Program-made: the position numbers and the translations under genes
Assembly: GCA_031285295.1 (NCBI GenBank)
Contig: JAITWK010000029.1
Coordinates: 1 to 51,463, forward strand
Reading direction: 5' to 3'
Source of the DNA: Deltaproteobacteria bacterium
Lineage (GTDB): Bacteria > Desulfobacterota > Desulfovibrionia > Desulfovibrionales > Desulfovibrionaceae
DNA length: 51,463 nucleotides
The notes under the pieces: generated by a model
Databases searched by the model: none
The model's input: only the letters and a program-made list of their open reading frames with translations
What the model was told of the DNA's origin: nothing
In this document: piece by piece, positions 7,116 through 16,800 of the stretch
Numbering within the stretch: position 1 is the stretch's first letter
Layout: every line of letters starts with the position of its first letter

Positions 7116-7875
7116 GAGCGGCTCCCTTGGCGCAACTTCCATCCGCGCCCGCAACCTTACCCGAGTGGGCTTTGCCCTGGCCAAAGGCAGCTTTGTTATG
7201 ACCGGAGGCCGCGTTGTCTTGACCCGAGGCAGCTTTGTTATGACACCAGGCGCAAAAATTGCGCAGCAGGCGCAGTCCGGCCGGGCCGCTTTTTTCGGTA
7301 TGGAACTGAGTGGCCCACAAGCCCTCGCGGCCCAGTACCGAGCAGAAGCGCTGCCCGTAAAAAGTGCTGGCAATTACGTTTTCCGGCGCGGGTTCCGTAT
7401 AATAACTATGCACGAAATAAAATTCCGTATTCGGGGCTATGCCGTCAAACAGCGGGCAGGCGCGCGCGGCTTCGGTATCCTCAAGGCGCACGCCGTTCCA
7501 GCCCATGTGCGGAATGGCAATGGGGCTGCCATCCTCTTCACGCAATGCGGCATCAAAAAGGCGGGTTTTACCGGGCAAAAGCCCCAGGCAGGTCATGTCA
7601 TTTTCTTCGCTGTATTCCAGCATAATCTGGCTGCCCAGGCAGACACCGAGCATGGGGCGGCTGGCCGCCACCCACTCGCGCAAAAAAGTATCCAGCCCGC
7701 TTGAGCGCAAATGGCGCATGGCCTGCCCCGCCGCGCCCACACCCGGAAAAATCAGCCCTTCGGCTTGCAGCATGAGGTGAGGATCCGCCGTGACTACCGA
7801 TTCCAGGCCCTGAGAATCCAAAGCGCGGCGTACGCTGGTCTGGTTACCGGCCCCATAATCAAGAATGGCGATCAT
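7108..7875 (-). CDS. hisH: Imidazole glycerol phosphate synthase, glutaminase subunit, with a repeat tail
   Basis: This class I glutamine amidotransferase feeds ammonia to HisF. The nucleophile cysteine is in [10 protein letters not shown], and the catalytic His and Glu are in TQFHTEKSG. The standard fold ends near residue 210 at [11 protein letters not shown]. The protein then continues for about 45 residues in heptads related to NKAASGQ, with variants [14 protein letters not shown] and GKAHSGK. The tail is coded by 21-bp DNA repeats at 7165-7248. The start codon overlaps the stop of the upstream exported-protein gene by 4 bp (ATGA), and the end overlaps hisF. Confidence 0.94.
   Translation of the reverse strand: MIAILDYGAGNQTSVRRALDSQGLESVVTADPHLMLQAEGLIFPGVGAAGQAMRHLRSSGLDTFLREWVAASRPMLGVCLGSQIMLEYSEENDMTCLGLLPGKTRLFDAALREEDGSPIAIPHMGWNGVRLEDTEAARACPLFDGIAPNTEFYFVHSYYTEPAPENVIASTFYGQRFCSVLGREGLWATQFHTEKSGPAGLRLLRNFCAWCHNKAASGQDNAASGHNKAAFGQGKAHSGKVAGADGSCAKGAAHA
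7165..7248 (-). repeat. 21-bp tandem repeats in the 3' end of hisH
   Basis: Four 21-bp units lie at 7165-7185, 7186-7206, 7207-7227 and 7228-7248. The two best-matching units (7186 and 7228) share GGCAGCTTTGTTATGAC, and the other two are degenerate. They code for the heptad tail of HisH. Because the unit is a multiple of three, copy-number changes would keep the frame. Confidence 0.85.
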
Positions 7876-8294
7876 AGCTTTACCGCCGCGCGTTTCAGCA
7901 CCAGGCTGTTGTTGTTTTCGGTAAGCACCAGTACATCCGCCTGCGAAAAATCCAGAGTCATGTCGTACTTGTTGCTGATGCGCAAGTTTGCTTTTCCCGC
8001 TCCGTTTGGCGTAACCTTATAAGCGTGGCTTACGCGGCTGCCATCGGCCCAGGTGGCTGACAGCCTGTTGTTTTTGATATCAAAGCTGATGGTCAGGCCA
8101 TCCAGACTCTTGTTCAGATCCTGCGGCACCTGATAAACTTTGGCAGTGGCTTCCGAATCCACAACCCAGGCGCCGTTTACCGATTCAAATTCCGGCGTGG
8201 ATTGGGCGGCCTGCGCGGGCTGTGAAAAAAACAAAATCAGAGCGGCCAGAACAATCAGTACCGGAACCGGGTTTATAAAAAATGCTTTCTGCAT
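7872..8294 (-). CDS. Small exported protein of unknown function
   Basis: The 140-aa product begins with a Sec signal peptide: a hydrophobic stretch at ~9-24 and likely type I cleavage after AQA near residue 29. There is no lipobox cysteine. The mature part of about 110 residues is beta-rich and small-domain sized (GAWVVDSEATAKVYQ, then NNRLSATWADGSRV, ending in [13 protein letters not shown]). This is reminiscent of periplasmic lipocalin-like folds, but I do not recognise a family. The Shine-Dalgarno GAGGTGA is good. Its stop overlaps the hisH start (ATGA), so it leads a unit with hisH and hisF, which is odd for an exported protein. Confidence 0.75.
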   Translation of the reverse strand: MQKAFFINPVPVLIVLAALILFFSQPAQAAQSTPEFESVNGAWVVDSEATAKVYQVPQDLNKSLDGLTISFDIKNNRLSATWADGSRVSHAYKVTPNGAGKANLRISNKYDMTLDFSQADVLVLTENNNSLVLKRAAVKL

Positions 8295-8344
8295 GAAATC
8301 ACCTCGTGGAGGATTAAAGCAAAAAGGAGAGTGCGAGGCAAGTT

Positions 8345-8386
8345 GAATAAGAAGGCCAGCTCCCGCATATTATGCGAAAGCTGGCC
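8345..8386 (-). terminator. Rho-independent terminator after adhesin 1
   Basis: A 14-bp, two-mismatch stem joins 8354-8367 and 8373-8386 (GGCCAGCTTTCGCA against TGCGGGAGCTGGCC on the minus strand). A short T-rich tail, TTCTTATT, follows. It lies 31 bp after the adhesin stop codon. Confidence 0.75.
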
Positions 8387-8417
8387 CGTTGGTGTTTTAA
8401 ATTGTAATCTGGTGAGC

Positions 8418-11400
8418 TTACATGGTGCTGGTCTTGATCATGGCATCAAGAATGGCCCTGGCCGCTTCTTCATCCAGGCCGTCGTAGCTGGGAGCGCATG
8501 CGCCGCCGTTCTCGTTGACAAAGTTCACGTTGAGGTGCTGTTCGCTGTCGCCCATGTTGATGGTCAGGTTGAGCTGGCCATCCGGGTCGAATTCGGCGGT
8601 AAGCATGACACCATCGCCATTATTGATGGTAAGGGTCTTGTCGCCTTCATCCCACGAGCCATCAACCTTGGTCATAAGCAGGCTGTCCAGCGCTTCTTCA
8701 CTGTTGGCCAGAATGCCTTCCAGCACAATGGAATCCTGTCCGAATTCGAAATCGGTGATGGTGCTGGTGTAGTCACCCAAATCGCCAGCCCCGAAGATGA
8801 ACAAATCTTCACCATCGCCGCCGCTGAGGATGTTGTTGCCGAGGCCGCCAATCAGGTGGTCATCGCCAGCGCCGCCGGTGAGGATATCGCCAAACGCACC
8901 GCCGGTAAGCTCATCGTTGCCTATGCCGCCAGCCAGGGCAAAGCCTTCGCCTTCGGAGGTGGGTGCGGTGACATCGCCGCTATCCTGCGGCTTAAGTTCA
9001 AGGCTGCCGGATACGGTATCGCCATCGCCATCCTTGGCAGTGAAATCCACTTCCAGCGGGTCAGCAGGCTTATCCTTTACCTCAACGTTATAATCAGTGG
9101 AAATGGCGGTTACACGAAGCAAATCGCCATCATCGAGGGCGGGCGTTGTCGTAACGGAAACAACCTCGGCCCCTGGAGGCAGAATGTCGCCAAAATCGAG
9201 ATCCAGTTCCATGCCATCGCGGAGATAGTGCGTTTCCGTCTCCCCTTCGGCGGGCCAGGTCTTTGTTTCGCCATTAAGCTTATAGGTAATGGAGTACTGG
9301 ATGCTGTCATCGTCAACGCCACCCTTAAATTCGAGGAAGCGTACGAGCAGCCCTTCGGCAGGGGTACGGGGGTTGAAGGTGAAGAGCAGGCCATCGCCAT
9401 CGCTTAGGCCCTTTTCTGCCTTATAGCCAAACCCGGCCTTGCCAGCGCCATTATCACCATTCAATTCACCACCCTTGGTAGCGGTAATCCAGACCTGCGC
9501 ATTGTTATCCTTGCCGCCGGTCAGTCCGTTGTCCGAACCCAGGGAGTAAGTAGGATCGCTCTTTGGCGATTCCAGGTCGCCATTCATGCCTACCTGAACG
9601 TTTCGATCCTCGCCGCCGGTTACCTTTTCATGCTGCACATACTTGTATGTGCCATCGTCCGAGGCCGTAAGCTCGCAAACCGTTTTGCCGCCAGCCACGC
9701 CAATCAGCGAACCGTCTTCCTGCGGGATAAAGCGTACAAGTTCGCCGCCGCAGTACCACACTGGCGGTTCAGAGACCGAGAAGGATATTCCAGGCTCGCC
9801 GTCTTCCTGCAAATCAGCCGCGCCATCCGCGCCAAAATCCACCAGCTTGCCGCTGAATTCGGTATCGCCGTTCTGGTAGATGGCATCGGTAACATCCAGC
9901 GCCGGGCCATCGTCACGAATTGTAACATTCACATTGATAGTGCCGGAGCCGAGGCCGTCGATGTTTTCCACACGGACATTGTCAAAGCTTTCCCCGGTAA
10001 AGGGATCGTTGTGGGCTTCCGGTGTGCTGCCTTTAAGGGCATGTTCCGCGTAATTTTCGGCAAGAGTATAGGTCGCCTTGCCATCCACTACGCTGAGCGT
10101 GCCATATTCACCCTGATACTCGCCGTCAGCCAGATTCCAGCCTTCGGGCAGATTCACGGCCACAGACTTTGTCAAAGCGCCTTCATCAGGCGTGGTTCCG
10201 TCCGAAAGGTTGCTTTCGTCAACCGTGACCGTACCTACGGCATCAGGATTAAAGGTATACTTGTCACCATCGTAGTAGCCCGACAAATCCAGGGTTTTGC
10301 TGTCGCCGTCGGCGTCCGTGATGATCAGCTCAAAATTGGCCTTGCCTGTATGGTTGCCGACAACGGTCATGGTATAGTTGCCGTCCGCATCGATGACCAG
10401 GTATCCGTCTTCGAAGGGGAGCTTGTCGCCAAAGGTGTATTCCTGCGGCTCCCCGCCGTTGACAGCAATCTTGAAGGACCTGCCATCGCCATCATCCGCG
10501 CCAAAGTCATAGAGAACCTTGCCCGTAATCACTTCACCAGCCGTGCCATTGTCAACCTGCTTGGTGCCGGAGTTGGGGTCGAACATGAGCACTGGCGCGT
10601 CGTCTTCGACATTCACCTTGATGGTGATTTCGCCTTTGCCGTCGCCGTTTACCACAGGCAGAGTAATGGTATCAGCCGCCAGTTTCGGCTCATCGATCTT
10701 CTGGTCATTGTCGTGGGTAACGGCCTTGTTGTCATATAGAGTGTAGGTTACCGTGGCATTGCCTTCGGCATCCTTGGCGATCTCGATGTAACCAAGCTTG
10801 TTCTCGGTTTCGTACCGGCCCGGTTCCAGATCCACTGTCCAGCCTTCCGGCAGGTCAATGGGCTTGCTGTCGCTGTCGCTCCTGCTGCCGCTTTCATTGG
10901 CAAAGCTCGCGTCCTTGCCAGAACCGCTGGCGGTGTAGCTTTCGTCAACATTAAGCTCAACAGGCGTCTGGGGCTTAAGATCTTCTGCATCGTAGTAGCC
11001 AGACAAATTCAGGCTTTTGCTGTCGCCATCGGCATCTGTAATGGTCAACTCAAAATTGGCCTTGCCCTCCTGGTTGCCGACAACGGTCATGGTGTAGTTA
11101 CCGTCCGCATTGATGACCAAATACCCGTCTTCGAAGGGGAGCTTGTCACCAAAGTTGTATTCCTGCGGCTCCCCACCGTTAACGGAAATTTTGAAGGACT
11201 TGCCTTCGCCGTTGTCCGCGCCAAAATCATAGCTGATTTTGCCAGTGATCACTTCACCAGCTTCGCCATTGTCAACCTGCTTCGTGCCGGAGTTGGGATC
11301 AAACTTCAGCGCCGGGCCATCGTCACGAATGTTGATGGCAACTTCGATATTTTCGGTTTCGCCGGTAACGTTGTTCACAACCGAAACCGTAACCTTGCCT

Positions 11401-13481
11401 GCTTCGGCGGATTCGTCGTAGCTGCCGGGGTTGGTGTTCGGTTCATGATCAAAAGCCGAAGTCTGCTTGAAAACCAAGGTGCCGTTTTCATCGAAGCTGA
11501 ATTCACCGTTGGGATGTACCGGCAGCGGCTTGCTGTGGTCAAAGCTCCAGCCCTTACCCAGAGAGGATTCATCAATCGTGGCTGTATCGGAAGCAGTAGG
11601 TTCCTGCACGCCGCCAGCCAGGGCGCTGTCATCGGTGGTGACTTCATGGGTGGAATTCAGAGGCCCGGCTTCGAGCGGCGGCGGAGTAAACTCGCCTTTC
11701 ACGCCGTTTTCGTCAAAGTCTGTAGCTTCGTAGTTGCCGCCGGTGAAGTCGGTAATTTCAGCCACAACGTTCGTTGCGGCGTCGGCGGGGTTGCTTTTGA
11801 TATAATCGTCAAGCTTCAATTCATAGGAGGTTTCGCCGTCCTTGAAGGTGTGCTCGTATTTCACGCCGTCCACTTCAAACTTGACGGTAGCTTCGGTTCC
11901 GGCATCCGGCGCATTGTCCAGGGTGATGGTCACAACCAGATCATTGCCTTCCTGAACCAGGCCAATGTTCGCCGTGGTGGCATCGATGGTGTCTTCGACC
12001 AGGCCGGAGTCCGTCTGGCCGGTAACGACATTGCCGTAACCGCCGCCGACCACGTCTACAACCGTGCCAACGGGGTGGGATTCGTCAAGGTAAACGTCTT
12101 CCTTGTTACCGTGTTCCACGGCCTTGGAACCGTAGCCGTTTTCATCAACAGTAATTTCCACCTGCTGACCGCCGATTTCCACAATAACCGTAGCCGCGCC
12201 CTGCGGCGGGTTGGAGAGCTGCACTTCAACCAGTACCGTATTGGGATTGTTGCTTTCAACGCTGTCGCCAACCTTGATTTCAACGGTAGTTTCCGTGCTG
12301 GAGGGAGGGGTGAAGCTTTGTTCCGCATCTTCGCCGATAGCGGTATCTTCGTAGTTGCCGCCGGTGAAGTCGGTAATTACGGCTTCAACTTCCGTCGGAT
12401 TGCCGTAGGGGTTTTCCTGAATATAATCTGGAAGCGTCAGATCGAAGGAGGTTTCGCCGTCCTTGAAGGTGTGCGTGTATTCCTTGCCGTCCACTTCAAA
12501 CTTGACGGTAGCTTCGGTTCCGGCATCCGGCGCGTTATCCAGAGTGATTTTCACCACCAGATCATTGCCTTCTTGAACCAGGCCAATGTTCGCCGTGGTG
12601 GTATTGATGGTATCGTTAATATTCACGGTTTTATCGGCATCGGCGGTGACATCAGTGAAGCCACCGGTAAAGCCGCCGCCCTGCACATCGACGATATCCA
12701 CCGTTACCTGCGAGGGGTCAATATACACGTCTTCGTTGTTGCCGTGTTGCACATCAACCGTGATCTCGGCCTGACCGGCGCTGAAATTGGCTTCAACCGT
12801 ATCAATAACATTGCCGTCAGAGTCTTTGACTTCAATGACCACAACGCCGTCTTGCGTCGGCGCGGGGTTCAGAGCAACCGTGATCGGGAAGGTAGCCTGA
12901 TTTTCCATCACCTCTTGCGGAGCAATAGCCAAAGACCAGGATATGTCCACCGGAATTAGCGGAATTTCCGGCGTCAGCGGCGTGGAGGCAGCAGCTTCTA
13001 TGCCCTGATCCTCAAAATCCGGCTCGGCATCGCCGCTCCAGCGGAAAGGATCGAGCATGCCCAGACGATCCACACCAGCCAGCAGGGAGCCGGGATCGCC
13101 AGCGTATTCACCAACGCCGGTTCCGGCAGGGCCAGCCGCTGGGCCAGCAGCAGGCTCGGGCAGATCGATATCAAAAGCGGCCAGCAGCGCCCCGGCCGGA
13201 GCCGCAGCGCCATCGGGCAGCACAAAAGCGACTTCGCTTTCCTGATCCACAAATTCGAAGAAGTCGGTAACGGTTACGCTGCCGCCGTTTTCAAAGCTGA
13301 ACACCAGGTCGTTGCCCTGCTGGGCAACGCTGGCTTCCGACGGATCAAAAGCCAGATTGATTCCGGCCAACCCTTCCATTGCCTGAACGCTTAAATTCTG
13401 ACCAGCGGCAGGCGCGGCCACGGTTATATCTGTTTCGGCAACGACTGCGGCAGCCACGTTACGCGTAATTTCCTGTGACAT
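8418..13481 (-). CDS. Large RTX adhesin 1 (LapA-like, type I secreted)
   Basis: This 1687-aa acidic surface protein has a ~110-residue N-terminal module followed by two adjacent PAAG sequences (110-113 and 114-117). That matches the retention-module-plus-LapG-site layout of LapA adhesins. Extracellular beta-sandwich repeats follow, including a pair with TTANIGLVQEGNDLVV 621 bp apart and a pair with FDPNSGTKQVDNG exactly 720 bp apart. Near residues 1510-1560 come RTX nonapeptides (GGAGDDHLIGG), then a hydrophobic C-terminus as in type I substrates. The start at 13481 is chosen over 13493 because GGGGGA precedes it and the paralogue also begins MSQE. Two cysteines at about 1258 and 1284 (VWYCGG, TVCELT) are rare for such proteins. 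No secretion genes lie nearby. Confidence 0.9.
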   Translation of the reverse strand: MSQEITRNVAAAVVAETDITVAAPAAGQNLSVQAMEGLAGINLAFDPSEASVAQQGNDLVFSFENGGSVTVTDFFEFVDQESEVAFVLPDGAAAPAGALLAAFDIDLPEPAAGPAAGPAGTGVGEYAGDPGSLLAGVDRLGMLDPFRWSGDAEPDFEDQGIEAAASTPLTPEIPLIPVDISWSLAIAPQEVMENQATFPITVALNPAPTQDGVVVIEVKDSDGNVIDTVEANFSAGQAEITVDVQHGNNEDVYIDPSQVTVDIVDVQGGGFTGGFTDVTADADKTVNINDTINTTTANIGLVQEGNDLVVKITLDNAPDAGTEATVKFEVDGKEYTHTFKDGETSFDLTLPDYIQENPYGNPTEVEAVITDFTGGNYEDTAIGEDAEQSFTPPSSTETTVEIKVGDSVESNNPNTVLVEVQLSNPPQGAATVIVEIGGQQVEITVDENGYGSKAVEHGNKEDVYLDESHPVGTVVDVVGGGYGNVVTGQTDSGLVEDTIDATTANIGLVQEGNDLVVTITLDNAPDAGTEATVKFEVDGVKYEHTFKDGETSYELKLDDYIKSNPADAATNVVAEITDFTGGNYEATDFDENGVKGEFTPPPLEAGPLNSTHEVTTDDSALAGGVQEPTASDTATIDESSLGKGWSFDHSKPLPVHPNGEFSFDENGTLVFKQTSAFDHEPNTNPGSYDESAEAGKVTVSVVNNVTGETENIEVAINIRDDGPALKFDPNSGTKQVDNGEAGEVITGKISYDFGADNGEGKSFKISVNGGEPQEYNFGDKLPFEDGYLVINADGNYTMTVVGNQEGKANFELTITDADGDSKSLNLSGYYDAEDLKPQTPVELNVDESYTASGSGKDASFANESGSRSDSDSKPIDLPEGWTVDLEPGRYETENKLGYIEIAKDAEGNATVTYTLYDNKAVTHDNDQKIDEPKLAADTITLPVVNGDGKGEITIKVNVEDDAPVLMFDPNSGTKQVDNGTAGEVITGKVLYDFGADDGDGRSFKIAVNGGEPQEYTFGDKLPFEDGYLVIDADGNYTMTVVGNHTGKANFELIITDADGDSKTLDLSGYYDGDKYTFNPDAVGTVTVDESNLSDGTTPDEGALTKSVAVNLPEGWNLADGEYQGEYGTLSVVDGKATYTLAENYAEHALKGSTPEAHNDPFTGESFDNVRVENIDGLGSGTINVNVTIRDDGPALDVTDAIYQNGDTEFSGKLVDFGADGAADLQEDGEPGISFSVSEPPVWYCGGELVRFIPQEDGSLIGVAGGKTVCELTASDDGTYKYVQHEKVTGGEDRNVQVGMNGDLESPKSDPTYSLGSDNGLTGGKDNNAQVWITATKGGELNGDNGAGKAGFGYKAEKGLSDGDGLLFTFNPRTPAEGLLVRFLEFKGGVDDDSIQYSITYKLNGETKTWPAEGETETHYLRDGMELDLDFGDILPPGAEVVSVTTTPALDDGDLLRVTAISTDYNVEVKDKPADPLEVDFTAKDGDGDTVSGSLELKPQDSGDVTAPTSEGEGFALAGGIGNDELTGGAFGDILTGGAGDDHLIGGLGNNILSGGDGEDLFIFGAGDLGDYTSTITDFEFGQDSIVLEGILANSEEALDSLLMTKVDGSWDEGDKTLTINNGDGVMLTAEFDPDGQLNLTINMGDSEQHLNVNFVNENGGACAPSYDGLDEEAARAILDAMIKTSTM
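10272..11320 (-). repeat. Paired repeats in adhesin 1 with a 720-bp period
   Basis: Segments near 10272-10600 and 10992-11320 are nearly identical in DNA, at a constant offset of exactly 720 bp. Each codes for about 110 residues from FDPNSGTKQVDNG through GEPQEY, EDGYLVI and NYTMTVVGN to LSGYYD. The ~390 bp between them differs. In-frame recombination between them would delete 240 residues. Confidence 0.85.
11730..12611 (-). repeat. Paired repeats in adhesin 1 with a 621-bp period
   Basis: Segments 11730-11990 and 12351-12611 match at a constant offset of 621 bp. Each codes for TTANIGLVQEGNDLVV, LDNAPDAGTEATVKFEVDG, FKDGETS and ITDFTGGNYE. They are Calx-beta-like sandwich repeats. Confidence 0.85.
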
Positions 13482-13655
13482 TTCTTCCCCCATGGGACGG
13501 CTTTAAAGCCGCTTGTTTGTAAATACAACAGTTCAGGGTGCGCTGCCTTTGCGGCGGCATACCCGTAAGTAAAACTTGCCATTTTTAAGATTTAAACCAA
13601 CGCACTGCCTGGCTTGCGCCACCCCCCCCGGGCGTACAGCGAATTCTATATCTGA
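13482..13655 (-). promoter_or_regulatory. Structured 5' leader of adhesin 1
   Basis: The predicted untranslated leader (~174 nt) holds, in transcript order, a G8 tract (13622-13629), a UGGC-GCAA-GCCA hairpin (13610-13621), and a 29-nt hairpin closed by GGGU/ACCC with a GCAA-type loop (13536-13564). The Shine-Dalgarno GGGGGA follows. The leader of adhesin 2 has the same parts in the same order. I do not recognise a known riboswitch class. A regulatory RNA role is inferred from conservation between the paralogues. Confidence 0.5.
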
Positions 13656-13661
13656 AAGAAA

Positions 13662-13689
13662 AGATTAAAGAATATGCTATACTGATCAA
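13662..13689 (-). promoter_or_regulatory. Candidate promoter of adhesin 1
   Basis: On the minus strand, TTGATC (13684-13689), a 16-nt spacer and TAATCT (13662-13667) align with TTGTCA-16-TATCTT at the same place upstream of adhesin 2. A second possible promoter, TGGACA-15-TATAAT, lies at 13709-13735. Start-site mapping would decide between them. Confidence 0.45.
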
Positions 13690-13759
13690 TGCGACTGATT
13701 TGCTCGACATTATAACGCGCCTAAACGGATGTCCACTATTTTTGTATGATATTGTCGCA

Positions 13760-13793
13760 TGAAAAAAAATAAGGCCGCAAAAAATATTGCGGC
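13760..13793 (-). terminator. Second terminator after adhesin 2
   Basis: The stem GCCGCAA/TTGCGGC (13774-13780 and 13787-13793) is followed on the minus strand by CTTATTTTTTTTC. It lies just downstream of the first terminator and forms a double stop. Confidence 0.75.
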
Positions 13794-13800
13794 ATCAGGC

Positions 13801-13835
13801 AAAAAATAAGCCGGACCCCAAATGAGGAGTCCGGC
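13801..13835 (-). terminator. First terminator after adhesin 2
   Basis: On the minus strand GCCGGACTCC pairs with GGGGTCCGGC (one mismatch; 13826-13835 and 13810-13819). TTATTTTTT follows. This is a classical intrinsic terminator 46 bp after the stop codon. Confidence 0.85.
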
Positions 13836-13880
13836 CCGTTAGCTGTTTATGAATTTGTTTTAAGGTTTGCTTTTACCAGC

Positions 13881-16800
13881 TTACATGGTGCTGCTCTTGA
13901 TCATGGCTTCAAGTATGGCCCTGGCCGCATCGTCGTCCAGGTCGGCGTAGGAAGTTCCACTTCCGCCAAAGTTGCCGTTCTCGTTAACGAAGTTCACTTC
14001 AATGTTCTGTTCGTTACCGCCCATGTTGATGTTCAGGTTGAGCTGCCCATCCGGGGCGAAAGTGGCGGTAAGCACGGTGTCATCGTCACCAGTTATGGTC
14101 ATGGTCTTGACATTTCCGGTGTCGATCAACGAGCTGTTGGCAAGCAGGTCATCCATCGCCTCTTCGCTGTTGGCCAGAATACCTTCCAGCATGATGGAAT
14201 CCTGTCCTAATTCGAAGTCGGTGATGATGTTGGTGAACTCGCCCATATCATCGGCCCCGAAGACGAACAGATCCTCGCCAGTGCCGCCGGTAAGCTTGTT
14301 GTCGCCAGTGCCGCCGTAGAGGATGTCGTTACCAGCGCCGCCAACCAGAATGTCGTTGCCTGCGCCGCCGATCAGCATGGTATCCACGTCACTTGCCACG
14401 ATGATGTCGCTTTCCGCGCCGCCTTCCAGTACTTCAACCATCACCGGCACTTCTTCGGTTCCGATGTTGGTGTCGGCAACGCCTTGGCCCACAACGGAAT
14501 CAAAGGTATAGCCGTTGTCAACCGGATTAACCGAGTTGGCGATCAAATCGCTGGCTTCCACACCGGCAATCTTCACAGCATATTCACCGTTTTCGCTTAC
14601 CGGCACATCAAAGGTCAGTTCTTCACCGCTGTAGCCTTGTTCCAGAGTTACCGTGAAGCCATTTTCGTCGCTGTACTCGGCATTCACGCCCGAAGTTGCG
14701 GACATGGAGGCGGCAAGCGCTTCCTGCTCATCAGCGGTCATCTGGCCCAGGTCGAGCTTGAAGGTCAAGGCTTCCGGCAGGCCGTTGCTCATATCAAAAC
14801 CAGCGGCAGCCAGGGCGATGGTGAACATCATGCTCTGGTTTTCCGCATTGTACTCACCGACCCGCAGCATGGACAGTTCAACACTGTCGTTGTTATTAAC
14901 AGTCACGGTCTTGGCAGGGCTGTTGCCAAGGGTTTCAAAGGTATCCACGCCAACCACTTCGGCGCTGATTTCACGATCGCCCACCGGACTATCCGGATCA
15001 AGCGGGGTTACCCTTACCGGAATGGTGGGGATACCACCATTGGCATTCGGGGTAACCACGACACTATCCACATACATGCCATTTTCGCCAAGATTTTCGG
15101 CGCTAATGGTGATGGTTTCGCCGTTGCCAATCTGAATAACATCGCCTTCGGCCAAGCCGGTGAGCTTGATGGTAACGGTAACATCTTCGCCCGCTGCCTG
15201 CTTCAGGATGCTGGCATCAGCCGAATTGATGTTAAAGGTAATGATGTCGCCTTCTTCCACGCTGGCCGGAGCCGTAACCGTGAAGCCGGGACCGCTGGCA
15301 GCCAGATTGTTAGTTACGGTGATTTCATGTTCAGCGCCATCGTACTTGATGTTTTCGTACTGGATTCCACCGTTTCTGCCCAGGCCTTCCACCTTCACAA
15401 TGCTGATGGAGGTGTTGGGGTTATCGAGCAGCGCGTTGTCGCGCCCGTTGAGGGTGAAGCGCAGCCCATCGGAGTAATCGGTTCCGGCGGGTATATCTAC
15501 CATAATCTGACCGTTGCTGGCCTGTAAGGTTCTCCCGTCACTCAACGTCACACTCGGGTAGCTTCCATCCGGGTTCTGCTCAACTTGCAGGGTTATCCGG
15601 ATATCTTCCACTGTCTCCGTGGTGGTATCGCCGTTCAGGCCGGACGGGGTAATGGTGAGGGTTCCGCCCAGTTTGCCGCCTTCCATCATGTTGTCGGCAT
15701 CAAGGGCCAAGCCAATGGTCGGGCCATCAAGGGCTTCCACGCCGGGGGTATCGAGAGGCAGGCCAAGAGTCGGGCCGTCAACCGTGTCGGTGTCATCCTT
15801 AACCTGCACGGTTGCCCCGGCAGATGCGCCCGCACCCATGCTGGCGCTTACGCTGAGGTCGGACTTGGCATCGGCAATGGCATCGGCTTCGGCCTGGGTT
15901 TCAGGGGCCTTGTAAACCACCTGCACCTGATAGTCGCTTCCAAGCTCGTCCAGGTTGAGGGTAAGGCCGTTATCGGTTGCGCCTTCCCAGTTACCATCGG
16001 CATCAGGCTTGAAGGAAGTTTCCTTGCCGTTTACCGTGACAACCACTTCCTGCACCACATCCGGGTCTACGTTATCCAGCTTGATATCCACGCTGCCTAC
16101 CACGCCGCCAAGAGAACCGCTGCCTTCCGTATGGGTTACCTCAAAGGTGGTGGAGCCGCCATTACCGGCACTGGCGCTTTGTTCTTCAAAGAACTCACTG
16201 TTGAAGAGAGGCAGGCCGCCGAGCTTCATTTCGCCAGCAAACGCGCCATCCGGAACCAGAGTTACTTCAAAGGACTTGTCGCCAATTACCGCATCGTCCT
16301 TAAGCGGGAATTCAACCTTAACCTGGCCCGGATCCATGCCCGCAGGCAGGGTGAGGGTAAGCTCACCGGTTTCCGGGTTGTAGCTAACGAATTCCGCATC
16401 AAGGGCTTCGCCGCCCGGCAAGGTTACCTTTACCTCACCGGTTTCATCAATCAGATCAAGGCTTGCATCATTCACCTTAAGTGTGAGCGCTACATCTTCG
16501 TCCGGCGCTTTGCCACCCGCAAAGTTCAGCACCACACCAGCGGTTTCACCTTCTATGCCGTTCAGGGCGCTCATGGTGATGTTGTAGCCGTCGTGGTCGT
16601 CGCTGATGGTTATGTTCTTGTCGTTGTCTGCTTCGGGCGTACTTTCGCTGCCGCGAACGTCTTTAAGCTCAATGGTGAAGCTGTCGTTCTCGGTAAGCCG
16701 GTCATTTTCGGCCTTGATTACAAACTGGTCAACGGCAGTGCCGCCATCCATGGTGACGGTTACGGTGAGGTTGCCGTTCTCGTATTTAACGATGCCGTTT

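Larger units (their letters stand above)
13482..13880. other. Intergenic region between the two adhesin genes
   Basis: This 399-bp gap contains, from right to left on the minus strand, two terminators of adhesin 2, the candidate promoter of adhesin 1, its G8 tract and its structured leader. No coding frame is supported. Confidence 0.8.

Noticed and set aside
13536..13621. Possible known c-di-GMP-I or cobalamin riboswitch before the adhesins
   Set aside because: The leaders lack the conserved cores I know for these classes (for example the GACGCAAAGCC block or the B12 box with paired AGACC), so no class was assigned.
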